From Burkholderiaceae bacterium (GTDB taxonomy: Bacteria; Pseudomonadota; Gammaproteobacteria; Burkholderiales; Burkholderiaceae): 5,816 nucleotides of DNA. Both the position numbers and the translations under genes were made by a program. This document shows positions 1 through 4,972 of this stretch, one piece after another; the first letter of the stretch is position 1, and each line of letters begins with the position of its first letter. The notes under the pieces are model-generated. The model was not told the DNA's origin. It did not search any database and saw only the letters and a list, made by a program, of their open reading frames with translations. The DNA is taken from the NCBI GenBank assembly GCA_022701965.1, contig JAKONL010000598.1, positions 1-5,816 of the forward strand, in the 5' to 3' direction.

Positions 1-287
1 AGGAGGTCGTCGCCAACCCGGCCGTGGCGGTCGAATCGGTCAAGGCGCGCGACGGCATCGTCGACGCGAAACTCGAGACGCGCCGCCTCCAGCTCGCGAT
101 CGACACCGTGATCAACAGCGCCGATGCCCGCGCCGAAGGCTTCGGCGCAGTGAACGCGGGGCGCCTCTCGCTGATGGCCTCGCAGGTGTCCGACGCGTTC
201 GCGACCAAGACGCGCGTGAGCCCCGAGGCGGTCTGGACCGCCGCCCTGCTGCCGCCCGCTTCGGAACTCGCCGTGCTGAGGAAGTGA
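1..287 (+). CDS. ABC transporter substrate-binding protein, NMT1/SsuA type (C-terminal part)
   Basis: This is the last 94 codons (frame from position 3, stop TGA 285-287) of a gene that begins upstream of the window. It encodes the C-terminal end of a periplasmic binding protein for an ABC importer. Its closing stretch (PEAVWTAALLPPASEL) resembles the end of the second binding protein in this window (SADAIFNTSLLPPRSERM). The two also align upstream: VKARDGIVDAKLETRRL here matches MRQREPILDEKIERERW there. They therefore look like members of one NMT1-like subfamily. The stop codon overlaps the start of the ATPase gene (TGATG), so binding protein, ATPase and permease form one operon. The ligand cannot be read from this fragment; nitrogen-rich heterocycles, sulfonates and pyrimidines are all transported by relatives. 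The family call is fairly secure because of the paralogue and the operon context. Confidence 0.82.
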   Translation, partial: EVVANPAVAVESVKARDGIVDAKLETRRLQLAIDTVINSADARAEGFGAVNAGRLSLMASQVSDAFATKTRVSPEAVWTAALLPPASELAVLRK

Positions 288-1159
288 TGGCCGGCGCATC
301 CCGCACGGCGGAGAGCGACCGCGACGACTTCGTCGACTTCCAGGACGTCTGGCTGGCCTACAACGAGCAGCTTCTGCGAGAGAACCACTTCGCGGTCGAG
401 GCGATCGACCTGAAGGTGAAGCGCGGCGAGTTCATCGCCATCGTCGGGCCGTCGGGCTGCGGCAAGTCGACCTTCATGAAGCTCACGACCGGCCTGAAGA
501 TGCCCTCGATGGGCCGCATCCGCATCGACGGCCAGCCGGTGACCGGGCCGCTCAAGATCTCGGGGATGGCGTTCCAGGCGCCGTCGCTGCTGCCGTGGCG
601 CACCACGGTCGACAACGTGCTGCTGCCGCTGGAGATCGTCGAGCCCTACCGTTCGAGCTTCAAGGCCAGGCGCAAGGAATATGTCGAGCGCGCGCGCAAG
701 CTGCTGCAGAAGGTGGGCCTGGCCGGCTACGAGGACAAGTTCCCGTGGCAGCTCTCGGGCGGCATGCAGCAGCGCGCGAGCATCTGCCGCGCGCTGATCC
801 ACGAGCCCAAGATGCTGCTGCTCGACGAGCCTTTCGGCGCGCTCGACGCCTTCACGCGCGAGGAGCTCTGGTGCATCCTGCGCGACCTCTGGACCGAGCA
901 GCGCTTCAACGTGATCCTGGTCACGCACGACCTGCGCGAGAGCGTCTTCCTGGCCGACACGGTCTACGTGATGAGCAAGTCGCCGGGCCGCTTCGTCGTC
1001 CGGCGCGAGATCGACCTGCCGCGACCGCGCGAGCTCGAGCTGACCTACACCAAGGAGTTCACCGACATCGTGCTCGAACTGCGCGGCCATATCGGCGCCA
1101 TCCGCAACACCGGCATCGGCGCGGCGCAGACGGCCGCAGCCGCGGGAGCATCGGCATGA
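287..1159 (+). CDS. ABC transporter ATP-binding protein (SsuB/TauB/NrtD type)
   Basis: This cytoplasmic ATPase energises the importer encoded by its neighbours. All nucleotide-binding motifs are intact, counting from the ATG: Walker A GPSGCGKST at residues 54-62, Q-loop Gln at 97 (MAFQAPSLLPW), signature LSGGMQQR at 156-163, Walker B MLLLDEPFGALD from 176, and the switch His at 214 (LVTHD). The spacing and the FQ.P.LLPW and LVTHDLRESVFLAD segments are typical of the nitrate/sulfonate/taurine group. At 290 aa it is slightly longer than most SsuB/TauB proteins because of an Ala-rich tail. I chose ATG 287 over an in-frame GTG at 284: GAGGA at 278-282 lies 4 nt before the ATG but only 1 nt before the GTG, and the ATG gives a TGATG overlap with the upstream gene. 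Its stop overlaps the permease start (ATGA). The substrate is unknown. Confidence 0.95.
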   Translation: MAGASRTAESDRDDFVDFQDVWLAYNEQLLRENHFAVEAIDLKVKRGEFIAIVGPSGCGKSTFMKLTTGLKMPSMGRIRIDGQPVTGPLKISGMAFQAPSLLPWRTTVDNVLLPLEIVEPYRSSFKARRKEYVERARKLLQKVGLAGYEDKFPWQLSGGMQQRASICRALIHEPKMLLLDEPFGALDAFTREELWCILRDLWTEQRFNVILVTHDLRESVFLADTVYVMSKSPGRFVVRREIDLPRPRELELTYTKEFTDIVLELRGHIGAIRNTGIGAAQTAAAAGASA

Positions 1160-1926
1160 GGAACAGCAGACAGATCGAGCGCTGGTCGCCCTGGATCCTG
1201 CTGGTCGCGGTGCTCGTGGGATGGCAGGTGGTCTGCGACGGCTTCGGCATCTCGGAATTCATCTTCCCGAGTCCGATGCGCATCTGGACGCAGTTCTGGG
1301 AATTCAAGGCCGTCATCGCCGGCCACGCATGGCGCACCTTCTGGGTGACGATGGCCGGCTTCGGTCTGGCGATCGTCGTCGGCGTGCTGCTGGGCTTCGT
1401 GGTCGGCAGTTCGCGGCTGGCCTACGCGGCCATGTATCCGCTGATGACCGCGTTCAACGCGCTGCCCAAGGCGGCCTTCGTGCCGATCCTGGTGGTGTGG
1501 TTCGGCATCGGCGCGGGGCCGGCGATCCTCACCGCGTTCCTGATCAGCTTCTTCCCGATCATGGTCAACATCGCGACCGGCCTGGCCACGCTGGAGCCCG
1601 AGCTGGAGGACGTGCTGCGCGTGCTCGGCGCCAGGCGCTGGGACGTGCTGACGAAGATCGGCCTGCCGCGATCGATGCCCTACTTCTTCGCCTCGCTCAA
1701 GGTCGCGATCACGCTGGCCTTCGTCGGCACCACCGTCTCGGAGATGACGGCCGCCAACGAAGGCATCGGCTACCTGCTGATCTCGGCCGGCTCGGCGATG
1801 CAGATGGGCCTGGCCTTCGCGGGGCTGATGACGGTGGGCGCGATGGCGATGCTGATGTACGAACTCTTCAGCCTGATCGAGAAGCACACGACCGGCTGGG
1901 CGCACCGCGGCTCGCAGGGCGAATAG
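1156..1926 (+). CDS. ABC transporter permease (SsuC/TauC type)
   Basis: This inner-membrane permease of 256 aa belongs to the binding-protein-dependent transport family and should form the channel with the upstream ATPase. About six hydrophobic segments are visible (roughly residues 12-28, 64-85, 92-118, 122-142, 178-198 and 216-240). The cytoplasmic EAA loop that docks on the ATPase is at about 148-171: the EDVLRVLGARRWDVLTKIGLP stretch carries the invariant Gly at 158 and ends in LP. The FPSP segment near the N-terminus and the NALPKAAFVPILVVWFG segment are characteristic of SsuC/TauC/NrtB relatives. The start ATG 1156 overlaps the ATPase stop (ATGA) and is preceded by GGGAG at 1144-1148, 7 nt upstream. 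The length is normal for the family. This is the last recognisable gene of the operon. The transported compound cannot be told from sequence. Confidence 0.95.
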   Translation: MRNSRQIERWSPWILLVAVLVGWQVVCDGFGISEFIFPSPMRIWTQFWEFKAVIAGHAWRTFWVTMAGFGLAIVVGVLLGFVVGSSRLAYAAMYPLMTAFNALPKAAFVPILVVWFGIGAGPAILTAFLISFFPIMVNIATGLATLEPELEDVLRVLGARRWDVLTKIGLPRSMPYFFASLKVAITLAFVGTTVSEMTAANEGIGYLLISAGSAMQMGLAFAGLMTVGAMAMLMYELFSLIEKHTTGWAHRGSQGE

Positions 1927-1947
1927 GACAGCCCGGGCGCCGATGGT

Positions 1948-1953
1948 TAAAGT
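1948..1953 (+). promoter_or_regulatory. possible -10 element (TAAAGT) before the 194-aa membrane protein gene
   Basis: TAAAGT within the AT-rich patch GGTTAAAGTGG is the only AT-rich stretch between the permease stop and the next start codon, and it matches the -10 consensus at four of six positions. No convincing -35 hexamer lies 16-18 bp upstream. It could be a weak promoter for the gene at 1984; the assignment is tentative. Confidence 0.22.
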
Positions 1954-1969
1954 GGCCGGCTCCCCGGCC
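1954..1969 (+). other. GC-rich hairpin after the ABC operon
   Basis: GGCCGG (1954-1959) and CCGGCC (1964-1969) form a perfect 6-bp stem with a 4-nt loop, 28 bp past the permease stop. No T-run follows, so it is not a canonical intrinsic terminator. It might attenuate read-through or stabilise the 3' end of the upstream message. Confidence 0.35.
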
Positions 1970-1983
1970 TCCGCTCCGCCCCC

Positions 1984-2568
1984 ATGACCCACCGCCAGTC
2001 CCGCCGCAAGCTCATCGTCGTCGTGCTGCTCTTCCTCGCGGTGGGCGGCGCGGCGATCCGGCATTTCGTCGCGCCGCCGTCCACGCTGCGCGACATCGGC
2101 ACGCTGATGCTGCTGCTGTGGATTCCGGTGATCGGCAACGTGGTGGCCTGGTTCTTCGGCAAGGCGCGCATGGCTCGGCAGGCCGCGAAGGCGGCGCGTT
2201 CGACCGAAGCCTCTCCACTCGCTCCGCCACCGGTCGCGACCGCCACCGGCCCTTTCGCGGCAGACCTGCTCGTCGAATTCACCCTGCGCCCGGCGTCGAT
2301 TCCCGCCGAGGACCGGCCGATCGCCGAGGGCGAGCACCAGTGCGCGTTCGTGGTCGGCAACGAAGGCTTCTCCGTGCGCTGGCAGGTGCCGGCGGGCAGG
2401 TCGTTCCTGCGCGGCACGCTCCAGGTGCTCGAAGCGCAGTTCCTGTCGCCGGCCGTCGCGCTGCCGAAGTTCGCACCCGGCACGCCGTTTCGCATGCTCG
2501 TGGGCGATGCGTTCATCGGCGACGGCAAGGTGCGCGACGTGCGGGCAGCTGCGGTCAGCCCACCGTAG
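1984..2568 (+). CDS. hypothetical two-helix membrane protein with a C-terminal soluble domain
   Basis: I do not recognise this 194-aa protein. A basic N-terminus (residues 1-9, rich in Arg and Lys) precedes a first membrane helix at about 10-26 (LIVVVLLFLAVGGAAI). A second, longer hydrophobic stretch lies at about 37-57 (GTLMLLLWIPVIGNVVAWFF) and is followed by a positively charged Ala-rich linker and a Pro-rich stretch. Residues about 92-190 form a soluble domain rich in beta-prone segments (DLLVEFTLRPA, HQCAFVVGNEGFSVRW, GTPFRMLVGDAFIGDGKVRDV). The last segment recalls the C-terminal barrel of EF-Tu-like proteins, but only loosely. No clear Shine-Dalgarno sequence precedes ATG 1984, and the gene is 57 bp after the permease. 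Its 3' end overlaps the oxygenase gene on the other strand by 14 bp. A role in the neighbouring pathways is not evident. Confidence 0.75.
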   Translation: MTHRQSRRKLIVVVLLFLAVGGAAIRHFVAPPSTLRDIGTLMLLLWIPVIGNVVAWFFGKARMARQAAKAARSTEASPLAPPPVATATGPFAADLLVEFTLRPASIPAEDRPIAEGEHQCAFVVGNEGFSVRWQVPAGRSFLRGTLQVLEAQFLSPAVALPKFAPGTPFRMLVGDAFIGDGKVRDVRAAAVSPP

Positions 2569-3649
2569 CCACCGCCGGCTCGGCGGCGATCGGCACCGTG
2601 CGCATGCCGCGGTGCACCTCGCTCTCGCCGTGGCGCGCGAGCAGCTGCATCAGGTGCCTGCGGATCATGATGCCCGGCTTGTCGGACTCCATCGAGTACT
2701 CGACGCCGCGCCGGCGCGTGTCGACCAGCGCGTCGGGATCGGTCGACTCCAGGATGTCCTTGTCCTCGCGGGTCACCGCCTCGTCGAAGTCGATCAGCAT
2801 CCGCGCCGGGCAGTCGGCCTCGGTGTCGTTGCGGAACAGCCACTGGCACAGCTGCATGCGGCCGTCGTCGATCGGCGTGAAGCAGTTGATGATGATGTGG
2901 CGGATGCCCGAGGGGTACTCGATGTCGAGCCGGCGCGAGAACGGCAGGAAGTAGGCGTTGCGCATGTGGCGCGTGGTGATCGGGTCGGTCACGCCGCTGA
3001 TCGCGTGGAACCGGGCCGGGTTGGCCGCATCGATGACGGTCTCCGCGTAGAAGCCGTTGTCGCGCTCGACGAACTCGTATTTGCTCGGCTTGGGCCTGTC
3101 GGCCACGCCGAAGGTGGCGCGGTGCACGAAGCTGAAGTGCGAGTTGTCGAAGGAGTTTTCCAGCGCGCGCATCGGGCTGGTCTGCCATTCCTCGTAGAAC
3201 TGGAAGATCGTGCGGTAGCCCGGGTCGGCGAACTCGGGAATCTCCGGGATGTCGGCGACGGGCTCCTCCAGCGCGACCCAGGCATAGCCGTAGCGTTCGG
3301 TGCAGCGGTAGGCCGTGGTGCGGTAGTCGGGCGGGATCGCGCGCTCGGGCTCGTACTGCGGGATGCGGATCACGCGGCCCTCGCGGTCGTAGGTCCAGCC
3401 GTGGTAGCCGCACTGGATCGCGCCGTGGCCGCAGGCCTGCCCTTGCGCGTCGACGCACCAGCCTTTGGACAGCTTCGCGGTGCGGTGGCAGCAGCGGTCG
3501 CGCAGCGCGGCGGGCTCGCCGTCGGCATCGATGAACAGGACGATGTCCTCGCCGAGCAGCCGGAACGGCTTCGGCCCTTCGGCCAGGGAGGCGATCGGCA
3601 TGACGGCATGCCAGAACTTGCGGAAGACGGGTTGTCGGGTGACGAGCAT
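2555..3649 (-). CDS. Rieske [2Fe-2S] non-heme iron oxygenase, catalytic subunit
   Basis: This 364-aa protein is the oxygenase component of a Rieske system, which hydroxylates or N/O-demethylates its substrate using O2 and electrons from a separate reductase. Rieske cluster ligands are Cys53-x-His55 and Cys80-x2-His83 (CCHR ... CGYHGWTY). The mononuclear iron site is the ENSFDNSHFSFVH stretch, with bridging Asp168, His171 and His176; Asp296 in the EDKDILE segment is the likely third ligand. Layout and length fit the VanA/phthalate-oxygenase-like alpha-only group. The gap of 24 residues between His55 and Cys80 is longer than usual and holds extra Cys65, Cys73 and His75. Start ATG 3649 is supported by AAGGAG at 3662-3657, 7 nt upstream. 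The gene stands alone behind its own xanthine-type riboswitch, so a purine-related substrate is inferred, as for HpxD or NdmA/B. No reductase gene is in the window. Confidence 0.93.
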   Translation of the reverse strand: MLVTRQPVFRKFWHAVMPIASLAEGPKPFRLLGEDIVLFIDADGEPAALRDRCCHRTAKLSKGWCVDAQGQACGHGAIQCGYHGWTYDREGRVIRIPQYEPERAIPPDYRTTAYRCTERYGYAWVALEEPVADIPEIPEFADPGYRTIFQFYEEWQTSPMRALENSFDNSHFSFVHRATFGVADRPKPSKYEFVERDNGFYAETVIDAANPARFHAISGVTDPITTRHMRNAYFLPFSRRLDIEYPSGIRHIIINCFTPIDDGRMQLCQWLFRNDTEADCPARMLIDFDEAVTREDKDILESTDPDALVDTRRRGVEYSMESDKPGIMIRRHLMQLLARHGESEVHRGMRTVPIAAEPAVATVG

Positions 3650-3656
3650 GCGTCGA

Positions 3657-3662
3657 CTCCTT
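3657..3662 (-). promoter_or_regulatory. Shine-Dalgarno sequence of the oxygenase gene, can pair with riboswitch P1
   Basis: AAGGAG lies 7 nt before ATG 3649 and fixes that start over the in-frame ATG at 3688, which has no such site. The 8-nt segment 3663-3656 (GAAGGAGU in RNA) is complementary to 3696-3689 (GCUCUUUC), with two G-U wobbles. That stretch contains the 3' strand of riboswitch stem P1, so translation could be gated by the aptamer. Confidence 0.8.
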
Positions 3663-3688
3663 CGGGTTGCGTGAACGGACACAAACAT

Positions 3689-3744
3689 GAAAGAGCAATT
3701 TCCCGCCACGGCGGCACGGCCGGGCTGAACGCTTCTACTCTGCC
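3689..3744 (-). ncRNA. NMT1-motif (xanthine/uric acid) riboswitch in the oxygenase leader
   Basis: Read on the minus strand, AGAG (3741-3738) pairs with CTCT (3695-3692) to close the structure as P1, extendable by G-C and G-U pairs across one C-U mismatch. The conserved segment TAGAAGCGTTCAG (3737-3725) follows. Next comes a hairpin: GCC-CGGC (3725-3719) pairs with GCCG-GGC around a CGTGCC loop with one bulged T at 3708. The conserved GGAAATTGC leads back into P1. The divergent copy at 3819-3881 has identical loop sequences but different stem sequences, which indicates a structured RNA. I recognise the conserved loops as the NMT1 motif, shown in published work to bind xanthine and uric acid. 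The element ends about 40 nt before the oxygenase start. The class call is from memory of the consensus. Confidence 0.82.
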
Positions 3745-3748
3745 CCGA

Positions 3749-3765
3749 CCGCAAGCAATTTGCGG
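3749..3765. promoter_or_regulatory. 17-bp dyad CCGCAA-N5-TTGCGG, possible operator
   Basis: Perfect 6-bp arms at 3749-3754 and 3760-3765 surround a 5-bp centre. The dyad covers the -12 part of the sigma-54 element proposed for the oxygenase promoter, so a protein bound here would block it. No regulator gene is in the window. It may also be chance in GC-rich DNA. Confidence 0.35.
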
Positions 3766-3769
3766 ACCC
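3754..3769 (-). promoter_or_regulatory. sigma-54 (-24/-12) promoter for the oxygenase transcript
   Basis: On the minus strand the 16-mer GGGTCCGCAAATTGCT contains GG at 3768-3767 and GC at 3756-3755 separated by exactly 10 nt, with a full TTGCT at the -12 box. The predicted start, 12 nt past the GC, is about 3743, the first base of the riboswitch. No good sigma-70 promoter is visible between the two riboswitches. Sigma-54 use fits genes for nitrogen scavenging. Confidence 0.6.
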
Positions 3770-3792
3770 GCGCGAGTCCCGCGGACAGGCTC

Positions 3793-3808
3793 TGGCATGC
3801 GTCGTGCT
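3793..3808 (+). promoter_or_regulatory. sigma-54 (-24/-12) promoter for the binding protein-deaminase-ureD operon
   Basis: TGGCATGCGTCGTGCT carries GG (3794-3795) and GC (3806-3807) with the required 10-nt spacing. It matches TGGCA at the -24 box and TGCT at the -12 box; the first T of the TTGCT consensus is G here. The predicted start is about 3819, which is the first base of riboswitch stem P1, the same relation as on the opposite strand. Confidence 0.55.
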
Positions 3809-3818
3809 TCGACAGCGG

Positions 3819-3881
3819 CAAGAGTAGAAGCGTTCAGCAGCGCACGCACCGCCCCGGTGCGCTGCCCGGAAATTGCTCTTG
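3819..3881 (+). ncRNA. NMT1-motif (xanthine/uric acid) riboswitch leading the + strand operon
   Basis: CAAGAG (3819-3824) pairs perfectly with CTCTTG (3876-3881) as P1. The conserved TAGAAGCGTTCAG (3825-3837) is followed by a strong hairpin with GCAGCGCAC (3837-3845) pairing with GTGCGCTGC (3857-3865). An alternative fold pairs GCACCG (3846-3851) with CGGTGC (3855-3860). The conserved GGAAATTGCTCTT (3868-3880) closes the aptamer. Seventeen bases (AGAG through TTCAG) and thirteen bases (GGAAATTG through CTCTT) are identical to the divergent copy, while the intervening hairpin differs and still pairs. Its downstream gene encodes an NMT1-family binding protein, the gene type for which this motif was named. 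The element ends 62 nt before ATG 3944. No terminator-like T-run follows it. Confidence 0.85.
3846..3860. promoter_or_regulatory. GCACC-N5-GGTGC dyad resembling an NtrC site
   Basis: The half-sites and spacing match the core of NtrC enhancer sites (GCACC-N5-GGTGC). It lies about 110 bp upstream of the predicted oxygenase start, a normal enhancer distance for sigma-54. However, the same bases form the variable hairpin of the + strand riboswitch, and this may fully explain the symmetry. Confidence 0.25.
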
Positions 3882-3943
3882 AAGCGCCTGCCTCGCCCGT
3901 GGCCGGCTCCGTTCAAGAACTTCCGATTTCCAGAGCACCGCCC

Positions 3944-4972
3944 ATGCAACGCCGCACCTTCCTCGCCTCCTCCACCGCCGTCGCGGCGGCCGTCGCCGCA
4001 CCGGCGCTCCTCGCGCAGTCCGGCAGGCCCGTGCCGCTCAAGTTCACGCTCGACTTCCGCATCAACGGCCAGACCGCGCCGTTCTTCCTCGCGCTGGCCA
4101 AGGGCTACTACCGCGACGAGGGCCTCGACGTCAGCATCGACACCGGCGCCGGCTCGGTCGCCTCGATCACGCGCATCGCCAGCGGCGTCTACCAGCTCGG
4201 GCTCGGCGACATCAGCTCGCTGGTCGAATTCAACGTGCAGAACCCCGGCACGCCGCTGGTGCAGGCGGTCTACCAGTACTACAACCGCGCGCCCTTCGTG
4301 ATCATCGGCCGCAGGGACCGCGGCGTGACCGGCGACTTCGCGAGCCTGCAGGGCAAGAAGGTGGCGGCCGCGGCCGTCGAGGCGACCCGCCGCGCCTGGC
4401 CGATGGTGGCGCGCAAGAAGGGCATGAAGCCCGATGCGTTCCAGTGGCAGACCACCGACTTCAGCGCGCGCGACAACGTGATGGTGCGCGGCGACGTCGA
4501 TGCCGCGACCTACTTCCACGACTCGGCCGTGTCGCTCTTCGCCCGCATGAAGACGGACGAGCTCTCGGTGCTCAGGTACTCGGACGCGGGCGTCGACCTC
4601 TACGGCAACGCGATCCTCGCGAGCAGCAACCTGATCGCGCAGAACCCGGCCGTGGTCGCAGCCTTCCTGCGCGCGAGCAACCGCGCGCTCGTCGAGACCT
4701 TCGCCGACCCCGGCCCGTCGATCGCGGCCATGCGCCAGCGCGAGCCGATCCTCGACGAGAAGATCGAGCGCGAGCGCTGGGGCATCACCGCACAATACGT
4801 CGGCGCCGCCGACACCCGCTCGCACGGCCTGGGCGACATCAGGAAGCTCCTGCTGGAGCGCCAGGTCGACGAAGTGGTCGACGTGTTCGGGCTCAAGAGC
4901 AGGCCGTCGGCCGACGCGATATTCAACACCTCCCTGCTGCCGCCGCGCAGCGAACGCATGATCAAGGCATGA
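3944..4972 (+). CDS. NMT1-family ABC transporter substrate-binding protein, Tat-exported
   Basis: This 342-aa periplasmic binding protein starts with a twin-arginine signal (QRRTFLA, then an Ala-rich hydrophobic run to about residue 24, with probable cleavage after ALLA). The NMT1/Thi5-like fold is shown by QTAPFFLALAKGYYRDEGLD (43-62) and GVYQLGLGDISSLVEF (81-96). The C-terminal part is paralogous to the binding protein truncated at the window start. The length is typical of the family. Start ATG 3944 places the signal motif at the N-terminus; the only ribosome-site candidate is the weak AGAG at 3932-3935. The open frame continues far upstream but is antisense to the oxygenase there. The gene is preceded by a xanthine-type riboswitch and followed, with a 4-bp ATGA overlap, by a deaminase, so a purine or purine-breakdown ligand is inferred. 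No ATPase or permease is adjacent; it may use the importer at 287-1926 or one beyond the window. Confidence 0.92.
   Translation: MQRRTFLASSTAVAAAVAAPALLAQSGRPVPLKFTLDFRINGQTAPFFLALAKGYYRDEGLDVSIDTGAGSVASITRIASGVYQLGLGDISSLVEFNVQNPGTPLVQAVYQYYNRAPFVIIGRRDRGVTGDFASLQGKKVAAAAVEATRRAWPMVARKKGMKPDAFQWQTTDFSARDNVMVRGDVDAATYFHDSAVSLFARMKTDELSVLRYSDAGVDLYGNAILASSNLIAQNPAVVAAFLRASNRALVETFADPGPSIAAMRQREPILDEKIERERWGITAQYVGAADTRSHGLGDIRKLLLERQVDEVVDVFGLKSRPSADAIFNTSLLPPRSERMIKA

Noticed and set aside
284..286. GTG start for the ATPase gene
   Set aside because: The Shine-Dalgarno sequence would be 1 nt away; ATG 287 has proper spacing and a TGATG overlap.
595..1155. Open frame upstream of and in frame with the permease, suggesting a longer protein
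   Set aside because: It lies inside the ATPase gene in another frame and has no domain features; the permease N-terminus with its ATGA overlap and ribosome site is at 1156.
3649..3688. Alternative oxygenase start at ATG 3688, 13 codons upstream and in frame
   Set aside because: It has no Shine-Dalgarno sequence and directly abuts the riboswitch stem, whereas ATG 3649 has AAGGAG at the right distance and gives a normal Rieske N-terminus.
1947..3698. Second long minus-strand frame opposite the membrane protein and shifted relative to the oxygenase
   Set aside because: Its sequence is an out-of-frame shadow of the oxygenase and the 194-aa gene, with biased composition and no motifs.
3689..3881. 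Long interrupted inverted repeat as transposon ends, MITE or protein operator pair
   Set aside because: The matching arms coincide with the conserved loops of a known riboswitch class, the stems covary between copies, and each copy lies in the leader of a divergent gene. No transposase or target duplication is seen.
3650..3943. ykkC-type guanidine riboswitch, suggested by urease and NMT1-type transporter context
   Set aside because: No ykkC-like conserved segments were found; the conserved loops fit the NMT1 motif instead.
2507..3943. Long open frame continuing upstream of the binding protein on the + strand
   Set aside because: It is antisense to the oxygenase and runs through the riboswitch region; its length comes from the high GC content. 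The Tat signal marks the real start at 3944.
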